Assembly (NCBI RefSeq): GCF_052857255.1
Contig: NW_027526506.1
Coordinates: forward strand, 62,001-126,000
DNA from: Amblyomma americanum
Lineage: Eukaryota > Arthropoda > Arachnida > Ixodida > Ixodidae
DNA length: 64,000 nucleotides
Reading direction: 5' to 3'
The notes beneath the pieces are model-generated. The model worked only from the letters and a program-made list of their open reading frames with translations, had not been told where the DNA came from and did not search any database. Both the position numbers and the translations under genes were made by a program. Positions within the stretch are counted from its first letter, which is position 1, and the number at the start of each line of letters is the position of its first letter. Positions 51,363-63,700 of the stretch are shown piece by piece.

Positions 51363-51738
51363 GTGTAGGAGAAACTACTTGTTGAAGAAACTCTCTGTTT
51401 GAGAAACTCCCTGTTGGAGCAACTGCATGTCGGAGAAACTCACTGTTTGAGAAAGTCCCTTTTAGAGGAACTACTTGTTGGAGAAACTTCCTGTTGGACA
51501 ATCTCATGTTAGAGAAACTGCATGTTGGAGAAACTTCCTGTTGGAAAAACTGCACGTAGGAGAAACTTCATGTTGGAGAAACTCCCCGTTGCAGAAATTT
51601 CATAGACGAGAAACTTTCTGTTGGAGAAATTCCCTCTTGGAAAAACTCCTTGTTGGAGGAACTTCATATTGGAGAGACTGCCTGTTAGAGATACCCCTTC
51701 TTGAAGAAGCTACATATTGTAGAAATTCCAAGTTGCAC
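51363..51738. repeat. beta divergent patch 4 (376 bp)
   Basis: Counterpart of beta 2 at an offset of 8,689. It has GAGATACCCC and the usual GGAGGAACTTCATATT. Confidence 0.85.
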
Positions 51739-53517
51739 AAACTCCGTGTTGGAGAAACTCCAGAAACTCCTTGTTCGAGAACCTTCGTGTTGGAGAAACT
51801 CCGTTTTGGAGAAACTCCGTGTTGGAGAAACTCCGTGTTGGAGAAACTCCGTTTTGTAGAAACACAGGGTTGAAGAAAATTCGTGTTGGAGAAACTATGT
51901 GTTCTAGAACCGCCGTGTTGGAGAAACTTTGTGTTGGAGAAACTCCGTTTTGTAGAAACTCCGTATTGGAGAAACTCCGTGTTGGAGAAACTTCGCGTTG
52001 GAGAAACTTCGTGTTGGAGAAACTCCGTGTTGGAGAAACTCCGTCTAGGAGAAACTCCGTGTTGGAGAAAATCCGTGTTTGAGAAACTTGTGTTTGAGAA
52101 ACTCCATGTTGGAGATCCTCCGTGTTGGAGAAACTCTGTGTTGGAGAAACTCCGTGTGGGAGAAACTCCGTGTTGGAGAAACTCCAGAAATTCCTTGTTC
52201 GAGAAACATGTTGGAGAAACTCCGTGTTGGAGCAACATCCGTGTTGGAGAAACTTCGTGTTGTAGAAACTCCGTGTTGTAGAAACTCCGTGTTGGGGAAA
52301 CTTGGTGATGTAGAAACTCCATGTTGAAGTAACTCCGTGTTGGAGAAACTCCGTGTTGGAGAAACTGCGTGTTGGAGAAACTCCGTGTTGGAGAAAATTC
52401 GTGTTGGAGAAACTTCGTGTTTGAGAAACTCCGTGTTGGAGAACCTCCGTGTTGGAGAAACTCTGTGTTGGAAAAACTCCGTGTTGGAGAAACTCCGTGT
52501 TGTAGAACCTCCGTGTTGTAGAACATCCGTGTTGGAGAAACTTCGTGTTGTAGAAACTCCGTGTTGGAGAAACTCCGTGCTAGAGAAACTTCGTGTTGGA
52601 GAAACTCCGTGTTGGAGAAACGCCTTGCTGGAGAAACTCTGTGTTGGAGAAACTCCGTGTTGGAGAAAATTCGTGTTGGAGAAACTCTGTGTTGTAGAAA
52701 CTCCATTTTGAAGTAACTCCGTATTGGAGAAACTCTGTGTTGGAGAAACTCTGTGTTGGAGAAACTCCGTGTTGGAGAAACTTTGTGTTTGAGAAACTCC
52801 GTGTTGGAGAAGCTCCGTGTTGGAGAAACTCCGTGTTGGAGAAACACTGTGTTGGTGAAACTCCGTGTTTGAGAAACTCCAGAAACTCCTTGTTCGAGAA
52901 ACTACGTGTTGGACAAACTCCGTGTTGGAGAAACTCCGTGTTGTAGAAACTCCAGAAACTCCTTGTTTGAGAAACTACGTGTTGGAGAAACTCCGTGTTG
53001 GAGAAACTCCAGAAACTCCTTGTTCGAGAACTTACGTGTTGGAGAAACTCCGTGTTGGAGAAACTCCGTGTTGTAGAAACTTTGTGTTGTAGAAACTCCA
53101 GAATCTCCTTGTTCGAGAAACTACGTGTAGGAGAAACTCCGTGTTGTAGAAACTCCGTGTTGGAGAAACTTCGTGCTGTAGAAACTCTGTGTTGTAGAAA
53201 CTCCGTGTTGTAGAAACTTTTTGATGTAGAAACTCCGTGTTGTAGAAACTCCGTGTTGGAGAAATTCCATGTTGGAGAAACTCCGTGTTGGAGAAACTCT
53301 AGAAACTGATTGTTGGAGAAACTCCGTGTTGGAGAAAGTTCGCGTTGTAGAAACTCTGTGTTTGAGAAACTGCGTGTAGGAGAAACTCCGTGTTGGAGAA
53401 ACTCTGTGTTGAAGAAACGCCGTGTTTTAGAAACTCTGTGTTGGAGAAACTCCGTGTTGGAGAAAGTCTGTTTTGTAGAAACTCTGGGTTGTAGAACCTC
53501 CGTGTTGGAGAAACTCC

Positions 53518-53873
53518 GTGTTGGAGAAACTCCGTGTTGTAGAAACTCCGTGATGGAGAACCTCCTTGTTGGAGAAATTCCGTGTTGGAGAAACCTTGTG
53601 TTGGAGAAACTTCGTGTTGGAGAAACTCCCTGTTGGAGAAACTCCGTCTAGGAGAAACTCCGTGTTGGAGAAACTCCGTGTTGCAGCAACTCTGTGTTGT
53701 AGAAACTCCGTGTTGGAGAAACTTCATGTTGGAGAAACTCCGTGTTGGAGACACTCCGTGTTCGAGAAACTCCGCGTTGTAGAAACTCCGTGTTGTAGAA
53801 ACTCCGTGTTGGAGAAACTCCATGTCGGAGACACTCCGTGTCCGAGAAACTCCGTGTTGGAGAAACTCCGTGT
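53518..53873. repeat. 356-bp duplicated segment, first copy (480-bp step)
   Basis: The first copy, followed by 124 bp of other monomers (53874-53997), precedes an apparently identical segment at 53998. The step of 480 bp is 30 monomers. Confidence 0.77.
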
Positions 53874-53997
53874 TGGAGAAACTTTGTGTCGGAGAAACTC
53901 CGTGTTGGAGAAACTCCGTGTTGGAGAAACTCTTTGTTGGAGAAACTTCGTGTTGGAGAAACTCCGTTTTGTAGAAACTCCGTGTTGAAGAAACTCT

Positions 53998-54353
53998 GTG
54001 TTGGAGAAACTCCGTGTTGTAGAAACTCCGTGATGGAGAACCTCCTTGTTGGAGAAATTCCGTGTTGGAGAAACCTTGTGTTGGAGAAACTTCGTGTTGG
54101 AGAAACTCCCTGTTGGAGAAACTCCGTCTAGGAGAAACTCCGTGTTGGAGAAACTCCGTGTTGCAGCAACTCTGTGTTGTAGAAACTCCGTGTTGGAGAA
54201 ACTTCATGTTGGAGAAACTCCGTGTTGGAGACACTCCGTGTTCGAGAAACTCCGCGTTGTAGAAACTCCGTGTTGTAGAAACTCCGTGTTGGAGAAACTC
54301 CATGTCGGAGACACTCCGTGTCCGAGAAACTCCGTGTTGGAGAAACTCCGTGT
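53998..54353. repeat. 356-bp duplicated segment, second copy
   Basis: Identical to 53518-53873 as far as I could read. It then continues into the normal unit with CTCTGTGTACGAG. The corresponding place in the next unit (after 57257) lacks this second copy. Confidence 0.77.
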
Positions 54354-57257
54354 TGTAGAAACTCTGTGTACGAGAAACTCCGTGTTGCAGAAACTTCGTG
54401 TTGGAGAAATTCCGTGTTAGAGAAACTCTGTGTTGTAGAACCTCCGTGTAGGAGAAACTCCGTGTTTGAGAATCACCGTGTTGGAGAAACTCCGTGTTGG
54501 AGAAACTGCGTGTTGTAGAACCTCCGTGTTGGAGAAACTCCGTGTTGTAGAAACTTCGTGTTGGAGAAACTCCGCGTTGTAGAAAGTTTGTGTTGTAGAA
54601 ACTGTGTAGGAGAAACTACTTGTTGAAGAAACTCTCTGTTTGAGAAACTCCCTGTTGGAGCAACTGCATGTCGGAGAAACTCACTGTTTGAGAAAGTCCC
54701 TTTTAGAGGAACTACTTGTTGGAGAAACTTCCTGTTGGACAATCTCATGTTAGAGAAACTGCATGTTGGAGAAACTTCCTGTTGGAAAAACTGCACGTAG
54801 GAGAAACTTCATGTTGGAGAAACTCCCCGTTGCAGAAATTTCATAGACGAGAAACTTTCTGTTGGAGAAATTCCCTCTTGGAAAAACTCCTTGTTGGAGG
54901 AAGTTCATATTGGAGAGACTGCCTGTTAGAGATACCCCTTCTTGAAGAAGCTACATATTGTAGAAATTCCAAGTTGCACAAACTCCGTGTTGGAGAAACT
55001 CCAGAAACTCCTTGTTCGAGAACCTTCGTGTTGGAGAAACTCCGTTTTGGAGAAACTCCGTGTTGGAGAAACTCCGTGTTGGAGAAACTCCGTTTTGTAG
55101 AAACACAGGGTTGAAGAAAATTCGTGTTGGAGAAACTATGTGTTCTAGAACCGCCGTGTTGGAGAAACTTTGTGTTGGAGAAACTCCGTTTTGTAGAAAC
55201 TCCGTATTGGAGAAACTCCGTGTTGGAGAAACTTCGCGTTGGAGAAACTTCGTGTTGGAGAAACTCCGTGTTGGAGAAACTCCGTCTAGGAGAAACTCCG
55301 TGTTGGAGAAAATCCGTGTTTGAGAAACTTGTGTTTGAGAAACTCCATGTTGGAGATCCTCCGTGTTGGAGAAACTCTGTGTTGGAGAAACTCCGTGTGG
55401 GAGAAACTCCGTGTTGGAGAAACTCCAGAAATTCCTTGTTCGAGAAACATGTTGGAGAAACTCCGTGTTGGAGCAACATCCGTGTTGGAGAAACTTCGTG
55501 TTGTAGAAACTCCGTGTTGTAGAAACTCCGTGTTAGGGAAACTTGGTGATGTAGAAACTCCATGTTGAAGTAACTCCGTGTTGGAGAAACTCCGTGTTGG
55601 AGAAACTGCGTGTTGGAGAAACTCCGTGTTGGAGAAAATTCGTGTTGGAGAAACTTCGTGTTTGAGAAACTCCGTGTTGGAGAACCTCCGTGTTGGAGAA
55701 ACTCTGTGTTGGAAAAACTCCGTGTTGGAGAAACTCCGTGTTGTAGAACCTCCGTGTTGTAGAACATCCGTGTTGGAGAAACTTCGTGTTGTAGAAACTC
55801 CGTGTTGGAGAAACTCCGTGCTAGAGAAACTTCGTGTTGGAGAAACTCCGTGTTGGAGAAACGCCTTGCTGGAGAAACTCTGTGTTGGAGAAACTCCGTG
55901 TTGGAGAAAATTCGTGTTGGAGAAACTCTGTGTTGTAGAAACTCCATTTTGAAGTAACTCCGTATTGGAGAAACTCTGTGTTGGAGAAACTCTGTGTTGG
56001 AGAAACTCCGTGTTGGAGAAACTTTGTGTTTGAGAAACTCCGTGTTGGAGAAGCTCCGTGTTGGAGAAACTCCGTGTTGGAGAAACACTGTGTTGGTGAA
56101 ACTCCGTGTTTGAGAAACTCCAGAAACTCCTTGTTCGAGAAACTACGTGTTGGACAAACTCCGTGTTGGAGAAACTCCGTGTTGTAGAAACTCCAGAAAC
56201 TCCTTGTTTGAGAAACTACGTGTTGGAGAAACTCCGTGTTGGAGAAACTCCAGAAACTCCTTGTTCGAGAACTTACGTGTTGGAGAAACTCCGTGTTGGA
56301 GAAACTCCGTGTTGTAGAAACTTTGTGTTGTAGAAACTCCAGAATCTCCTTGTTCGAGAAACTACGTGTAGGAGAAACTCCGTGTTGTAGAAACTCCGTG
56401 TTGGAGAAACTTCGTGCTGGAGAAACTCTGTGTTGTAGAAACTCCGTGTTGTAGAAACTTTTTGATGTAGAAACTCCGTGTTGTAGAAACTCCGTGTTGG
56501 AGAAATTCCATGTTGGAGAAACTCCGTGTTGGAGAAACTCTAGAAACTGATTGTTGGAGAAACTCCGTGTTGGAGAAAGTTCGCGTTGTAGAAACTCTGT
56601 GTTTGAGAAACTGCGTGTAGGAGAAACTCCGTGTTGGAGAAACTCTGTGTTGAAGAAACGCCGTGTTTTAGAAACTCTGTGTTGGAGAAACTCCGTGTTG
56701 GAGAAAGTCTGTTTTGTAGAAACTCTGGGTTGTAGAACCTCCGTGTTGGAGAAACTCCGTGTTGGAGAAACTCCGTGTTGTAGAAACTCCGTGATGGAGA
56801 ACCTCCTTGTTGGAGAAATTCCGTGTTGGAGAAACCTTGTGTTGGAGAAACTTCGTGTTGGAGAAACTCCCTGTTGGAGAAACTCCGTCTAGGAGAAACT
56901 CCGTGTTGGAGAAACTCCGTGTTGCAGCAACTCTGTGTTGTAGAAACTCCGTGTTGGAGAAACTTCATGTTGGAGAAACTCCGTGTTGGAGACACTCCGT
57001 GTTCGAGAAACTCCGCGTTGTAGAAACTCCGTGTTGTAGAAACTCCGTGTTGGAGAAACTCCATGTCGGAGACACTCCGTGTCCGAGAAACTCCGTGTTG
57101 GAGAAACTCCGTGTTGGAGAAACTTTGTGTCGGAGAAACTCCGTGTTGGAGAAACTCCGTGTTGGAGAAACTCTTTGTTGGAGAAACTTCGTGTTGGAGA
57201 AACTCCGTTTTGTAGAAACTCCGTGTTGAAGAAACTCTGTGTTGGAGAAACTCCGTG
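54341..57257. repeat. 2.9-kb subunit, third in the chain
   Basis: It matches 51100-54016 at a constant offset of 3,241, including the deletion near 53480 (here about 56722). It parts from that copy at about 57258, where sequence like 38637 onward begins. Confidence 0.77.
54604..54979. repeat. beta divergent patch 5 (376 bp)
   Basis: Lies 3,241 bp after beta 4. A private change gives GGAGGAAGTTCATATT at about 54896. Confidence 0.85.
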
Positions 57258-58184
57258 TTGGAGAAATTCCGTGTTGGAGAAACTCCGTGTTGGAGAAACT
57301 CCGTGTTGGAGAAACTCCGTGTTGGAGAAACTTCGTGTTGTAGAAACTCCGCTTTGGAGAAACTCCGTGTTGGAGAAGCTCCTTGTTGGAGAAACCCCGT
57401 GTTGGAGAAGCTACGTGTTGGAGAAATTCCTTGTTGGAGAAACGCCTTGTTGGAGAAACTTTGTGTTGGAGAAAATCCGTGTTGGTTAAACTCCGTTCTG
57501 TAGAAACTCCGTGCTGAAGAAACTCCGTGCTGGAGAAACTCCGTGTTGGAGAAACTCCGTGTTAGAGAACATCCGTGTTGTAGAAACTCCGTGATGGAGA
57601 AACTCCTTGTTGGAGAATCTCTGTGTTGGATAAACTCTGTGTCGGAGAAATTCCTTGTTGGAGAAACTCTTTGTTGGAGAAACCCTGTGTTGGAGAAACT
57701 CCGTGTTGGAGAAACTCCGTGTTGGAGAAACTCTGTGTTGGAGAAACTCTGTGTCGGAGTAATTTCTTGTTGGAGAAACTCTGTGTTGGAGAAACTCCAT
57801 GTTGGAGAAACTTAGTGTTAGAGAAACTCCGCGTTGTAGAAACTCCGTGATGGAGAAACTCCGTGTTGGAGAAACTCTGTGTTGGATAAATTCTGTGTCG
57901 GAGAAATTCCTTGTTGGAGAAATTATTTGTTGGAGAAACCCTGTGTTGGAGAAACTCCGTGTTGGAGAAACTCCGTGCTGGAGCAACTCCGTGTTGTAAA
58001 AGCTCTGTGTTGGAGAACTCCGTGTTGTAGAAGCTCCGTGTTGGAGAAATTTTATGTTGGAGAAACTCCGTGTTGGAGAAACTCCGTGTTGGAGAAACTC
58101 CGTGTTGTAGTAACTCCGTGTAGGAGAAACTCCGTGTTTGAGAAACTCCGTGTTGGAGAAACTGCGTGTTTTAGAACCTCCGTG
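57258..58184. repeat. gtg mosaic related to 38.6-39.4 kb
   Basis: Monomers follow the order seen at 38637-39400 (and 47262-48020), including the TTGGTTAAACTCCG unit at about 57482. There are scattered differences and some missing units. It links the 2.9-kb chain to the alpha patches at 58.3-60.1 kb. Confidence 0.65.
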
Positions 58185-58337
58185 TTGGAGAACTCCGTGT
58201 TGGAGAAACTCCGTGTTGGAGAAACTCTGTGTTGTAGAAACTCCGTGTTGGAGAAACTCCGTGTTGGAGAAACTCCGTGTTGGAGAAACTCCGGTTTGAG
58301 AAACTCAGCGTTGTAGAAACTCCGTGTTGTAGAAACT

Positions 58338-58547
58338 CTGTATTAGAAACTACGTGTTGAAGAAACTCCCTGTTTGAGAAACTACTCCCCGTTGGAGCAA
58401 CTGCATGTCGGAGACACTCCCTGTTTGAGAAAGTTTAGAGGAACTCCTTGTTGGAGAAACTTCCTTTTGTAGAACTCATGTTGGAGAAACTGCATGTTGG
58501 AGAAACTTGCTGTTTTAAAACTGCATGTAGGAGAAACTTCATGTTGG
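58338..58547. repeat. alpha divergent patch 8 (truncated, 210 bp)
   Basis: It begins normally at CTGTATTAG but has small deletions (GAGAAAGTTTAGAGG at about 58427, GTAGAACTCATG at about 58469). It stops after GGAGAAACTTCATG and returns to ordinary monomers. A fuller patch follows 407 bp later. Confidence 0.78.
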
Positions 58548-58651
58548 AGAAACTCCGTGTAGGAGAAACTTCGTGTTGGAGAACTCCGTGTTGGAGAAAC
58601 TCCGTGTTGGAGAAACTCTGTGTTGTAGAAACTCTGTGTTGTAGAAACTCC

Positions 58652-59640
58652 GTGTTGGAGAAACTCCGTGTTGGAGAAACTCCGTGTTGGAGAAACTCCG
58701 GTTTGAGAAACTCAGCGTTGTAGAAACTCCGTGTTGTAGAAACTCTGTATTAGAAACTACGTGTTGAAGAAACTCCCTGTTTGAGAAACTACTCCCTGTT
58801 GGAGCAACTGCATGTCGGAGACACTCCCTGTTTGAGAAAGTCCCTGTTACAGGAACTCCTTGTTGGAGAAACTTCCTTTTGTAGAATCTCATGTTGGAGA
58901 AACTGCATGTTGGAGAAACTTGCTGTTTCAAAACTGCATGTGGGAGAAACTTTTTTTGGAGAAACTCCCCGTTGTAGAAACTACATAGAGGAGAAACTTT
59001 CTGTTGGAGAAATTTCCTCTTGGAAAAACTCCTTGTTGGAGGAACTCCTTATTGGCGAGACTGCCTGTTAGTGACACCCCTTCTTAAAGAAGATACATAT
59101 TGGAGAAATTCCTAGTTGCAGAAACTCCGTGTTGGAGAAACTCCAGAAACTCCTTGTTCGAGAAACTTCGTGTTGGAGAAACTTCGTTTTGGAGAAACTC
59201 CGTGTTGGAGAAACTCCGTGTTGGAGAAACTCGGTTTTGTAGAAACTCCGTATTGAGGCAACTTCGTGGTGGAGAAACTCTGGGTTGTAGAACCTCCGTG
59301 TTGGAGAAACTCCGTGTTGGAGAAACTCCGTGTTGTAGAAACTCCGTGATGGAGAACCTTCTTGTTGGAGAAACTCCGTGTTGGAGAAACCTTGTGTTCG
59401 AGAAACTCCGCGTTGTAGAAACTCCGTGTTGTAGAAACTCCGTGTTGGAGAAATTCCGTGTTGGACACTCCGTGTACGAGAAACTCCGTGTTGGAGAAAC
59501 TCCGTGTTGGAGAAACTTTGTGTCGGAGAAACTCCGTGTTGGAGAAACTCCGTGTTGGAGAAACTCCGAGTTGGAGAAACTCCGTGCAGGAGAAACTCCG
59601 TGTTGCAGAAACTCCAGAAACTCCTTGTTCGAGAAACTCT
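58652..59640. repeat. 989-bp tandem duplication, copy 1
   Basis: It spans alpha patch 9 and about 0.5 kb after it. The start is set by the run of three perfect monomers before CTCCGGTTTGAG. The same run recurs at 59641. Confidence 0.82.
58745..59121. repeat. alpha divergent patch 9 (377 bp)
   Basis: Marked by GAAACTTTTTTTGGAG, ATTGGCGAG, GTTAGTGACACCCC and CTTCTTAAAGAAG, all shared with patch 10. Confidence 0.85.
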
Positions 59641-60631
59641 GTGTTGGAGAAACTCCGTGTTGGAGAAACTCCGTGTTGGAGAAACTCCGGTTTGAGAAAC
59701 TCAGCGTTGTAGAAACTCCGTGTTGTAGAAACTCTGTATTAGAAACTACGTGTTGAAGAAACTCCCTGTTTGAGAAACTACTCCCTGTTGGAGCAACTGC
59801 ATGTCGGAGACACTCCCTGTTTGAGAAAGTCCCTGTTACAGGAACTCCTTGTTGGAGAAACTTCCTTTTGTAGAATCTCATGTTGGAGAAACTGCATGTT
59901 GGAGAAACTTGCTGTTTCAAAACTGCATGTGGGAGAAACTTTTTTTGGAGAAACTCCCCGTTGTAGAAACTACATAGAGGAGAAACTTTCTGTTGGAGAA
60001 ATTTCCTCTTGGAAAAACTCCTTGTTGGAGGAACTACTTATTGGCGAGACTGCCTGTTAGTGACACCCCTTCTTAAAGAAGATACATATTGGAGAAATTC
60101 CTAGTTGCAGAAACTCCGTGTTGGAGAAACTCCAGAAACTCCTTGTTCGAGAAACTTCGTGTTGGAGAAACTTCGTTTTGGAGAAACTCCGTGTTGGAGA
60201 AACTCCGTGTTGGAGAAACTCGGTTTTGTAGAAACTCCGTATTGAGGCAACTTCGTGGTGGAGAAACTCTGGGTTGTAGAACCTCCGTGTTGGAGAAACT
60301 CCGTGTTGGAGAAACTCCGTGTTGTAGAAACTCCGTGATGGAGAACCTTCTTGTTGGAGAAACTCCGTGTTGGAGAAACCTTGTGTTCGAGAAACTCCGC
60401 GTTGTAGAAACTCCGTGTTGTAGAAACTCCGTGTTGGAGAAATTCCGTGTTGGAGACACTCCGTGTACGAGAAACTCCGTGTTGGAGAAACTCCGTGTTG
60501 GAGAAACTTTGTGTCGGAGAAACTCCGTGTTGGAGAAACTCCGTGTTGGAGAAACTCCGAGTTGGAGAAACTCCGTGCAGGAGAAACTCCGTGTTGCAGA
60601 AACTCCAGAAACTCCTTGTTCGAGAAACTCT
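59641..60631. repeat. 989-bp tandem duplication, copy 2 (991 bp)
   Basis: It differs by a 2-bp insertion (GGAGACACTCC at about 60453 for GGACACTCC) and a few bases. After about 60650 it departs into the 80-bp-insertion form of the 2.8-kb unit. Confidence 0.82.
59734..60110. repeat. alpha divergent patch 10 (377 bp)
   Basis: Tandem copy of patch 9 at an offset of 989 bp. The one difference I noticed is GGAACTACTTATTGG for GGAACTCCTTATTGG. Confidence 0.85.
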
Positions 60632-60749
60632 GTGTTGGAGAAACTCCGTGTTGAAGAAACTCTGTGTTGGAGAAACTCCGTGTTGGAGAAACTCCGTGTT
60701 GGAGAAACTCCATGTTGGAGAAACTTCGTGTTGTAGAAACTTCGTGTTG

Positions 60750-63700
60750 TAGTAACTCCGTGTTGGAGAAACTCCGTGTTGGAGAAACTGCGTGTTGGAG
60801 AAACTCCGTGTTGGAGAAAATTCGTGTTGGAGAAACTTCGTGTTTGAGAAACTCCGTGTTGGAGAACCTCCGTGTTGGAGAAACTCTGTGTTGGAAAAAC
60901 TCCGTGTTGGAGAAACTCCGTGTTGTAGAACCTCCGTGTTGTAGAACATCCGTGTTGGAGAAACTTCGTGTTGTAGAAACTCCGTGTTGGAGAAACTCCG
61001 TGCTAGAGAAACTTCGTGTTGGAGAAACTCCGTGTTGGAGAAACGCCTTGCTGGAGAAACTCTGTGTTGGAGAAACTCCGTGTTGGAGAAAATTCGTGTT
61101 GGAGAAACTCTGTGTTGTAGAAACTCCATTTTGAAGTAACTCCGTATTGGAGAAACTCTGTGTTGGAGAAACTCTGTGTTGGAGAAACTCCGTGTTGGAG
61201 AAACTTTGTGTTTGAGAAACTCCGTGTTGGAGAAGCTCCGTGTTGGAGAAACTCCGTGTTGGAGAAACACTGTGTTGGTGAAACTCCGTGTTTGAGAAAC
61301 TCCAGAAACTCCTTGTTCGAGAAACTACGTGTTGGACAAACTCCGTGTTGGAGAAACTCCGTGTTGTAGAAACTCCAGAAACTCCTTGTTTGAGAAACTA
61401 CGTGTTGGAGAAACTCCGTGTTGGAGAAACTCCAGAAACTCCTTGTTCGAGAACTTACGTGTTGGAGAAACTCCGTGTTGGAGAAACTCCGTGTTGTAGA
61501 AACTTTGTGTTGTAGAAACTCCAGAATCTCCTTGTTCGAGAAACTACGTGTAGGAGAAACTCCGTGTTGTAGAAACTCCGTGTTGGAGAAACTTCGTGTT
61601 GTAGAAACTCTGTGTTGTAGAAACTCCGTGTTGTAGAAACTTTTTGATGTAGAAACTCCGTGTTGTAGAAACTCCGTGTTGGAGAAATTCCATGTTGGAG
61701 AAACTCCGTGTTGGAGAAACTCTAGAAACTGATTGTTGGAGAAACTCCGTGTTGGAGAAAGTTCGCGTTGTAGAAACTCTGTGTTTGAGAAACTGCGTGT
61801 AGGAGAAACTCCGTGTTGGAGAAACTCTGTGTTGAAGAAACGCCGTGTTTTAGAAACTCTGTGTTGGAGAAACTCCGTGTTGGAGAAAGTCTGTTTTGTA
61901 GAAACTCTGTGTTGAAAAAACTTCGTGTTGGAGAAACTTTGTGTTGGAGAAACTCCGTGTTGTAGAAACTCTGTGTAGGAGAAACTCCGTGTTGAGGCAA
62001 CTTCGTGGTGGAGAAACTCTGGGTTGTAGAACCTCCGTGTTGGAGAAACTCCGTGTTGGAGAAACTCCGTGTTGGAGAAACTCCGTGTTGTAGAAACTCC
62101 GTGATGGAGAACCTCCTTGTTGGAGAAATTCCGTGTTGGAGAAACCTTGTGTTGGAGAAACTTCGTGTTGGAGAAACTCCCTGTTGGAGAAACTCCGTCT
62201 AGGAGAAACTCCGTGTTGGAGAAACTCCGTGTTGCAGCAACTCTGTGTTGTAGAAACTCCGTGTTGGAGAAACTTCATGTTGGAGAAACTCCGTGTTGGA
62301 GACACTCCGTGTTCGAGAAACTCCGCGTTGTAGAAACTCCGTGTTGTAGAAACTCCGTGTTGGAGAAACTCCATGTCGGAGACACTCCGTGTCCGAGAAA
62401 CTCCGTGTTGGAGAAACTCCGTGTTGTAGAAACTCTGTGTACGAGAAACTCCGTGTTGCAGAAACTTCGTGTTGGAGAAATTCCGTGTTAGAGAAACTCT
62501 GTGTTGTAGAACCTCCGTGTAGGAGAAACTCCGTGTTTGAGAATCACCGTGTTGGAGAAACTCCGTGTTGGAGAAACTGCGTGTTGTAGAACCTCCGTGT
62601 TGGAGAAACTCCGTGTTGTAGAAACTTCGTGTTGGAGAAACTCCGCGTTGTAGAAAGTTTGTGTTGTAGAAACTGTGTAGGAGAAACTACTTGTTGAAGA
62701 AACTCTCTGTTTGAGAAACTCCCTGTTGGAGCAACTGCATGTCGGAGAAACTCACTGTTTGAGAAAGTCCCTTTTAGAGGAACTACTTGTTGGAGAAACT
62801 TCCTGTTGGACAATCTCATGTTAGAGAAACTGCATGTTGGAGAAACTTCCTGTTGGAAAAACTGCACGTAGGAGAAACTTCATGTTGGAGAAACTCCCCG
62901 TTGCAGAAATTTCATAGACGAGAAACTTTCTGTTGGAGAAATTCCCTCTTGGAAAAACTCCTTGTTGGAGGAACTTCATATTGGAGAGACTGCCTGTTAG
63001 AGATACCCCTTCTTGAAGAAGCTACATATTGTAGAAATTCCAAGTTGCACAAACTCCGTGTTGGAGAAACTCCAGAAACTCCTTGTTCGAGAACCTTCGT
63101 GTTGGAGAAACTCCGTTTTGGAGAAACTCCGTGTTGGAGAAACTCCGTGTTGGAGAAACTCCGTTTTGTAGAAACACAGGGTTGAAGAAAATTCGTGTTG
63201 GAGAAACTATGTGTTCTAGAACCGCCGTGTTGGAGAAACTTTGTGTTGGAGAAACTCCGTTTTGTAGAAACTCCGTATTGGAGAAACTCCGTGTTGGAGA
63301 AACTTCGCGTTGGAGAAACTTCGTGTTGGAGAAACTCCGTGTTGGAGAAACTCCGTCTAGGAGAAACTCCGTGTTGGAGAAAATCCGTGTTTGAGAAACT
63401 TGTGTTTGAGAAACTCCATGTTGGAGATCCTCCGTGTTGGAGAAACTCTGTGTTGGAGAAACTCCGTGTGGGAGAAACTCCGTGTTGGAGAAACTCCAGA
63501 AATTCCTTGTTCGAGAAACATGTTGGAGAAACTCCGTGTTGGAGCAACATCCGTGTTGGAGAAACTTCGTGTTGTAGAAACTCCGTGTTGTAGAAACTCC
63601 GTGTTGGGGAAACTTGGTGATGTAGAAACTCCATGTTGAAGTAACTCCGTGTTGGAGAAACTCCGTGTTGGAGAAACTGCGTGTTGGAGAAACTCCGTGT

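Larger units (their letters stand above)
44289..52977. repeat. 8.6-kb higher-order repeat, tandem copy 2 (8,689 bp)
   Basis: Second copy, with alpha at 46044 and betas at 48490 and 51363. Where copy 1 stops, this copy continues without a break into the chain of 2.9-3.2 kb units. Position 44288/44289 is thus the novel junction and 52977 is only the point matching the end of copy 1. Confidence 0.85.
51100..54340. repeat. 3.2-kb subunit (3,241 bp) with internal insertion
   Basis: It repeats the previous subunit but has lost the section between GTCTGTTTTGTAGAAACTCTG and GGGTTGTAG near 53480 and gained the 480-bp step at 53518-53997. Its second half, past 52977, has no counterpart in the first 8.6-kb copy. 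Confidence 0.77.
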
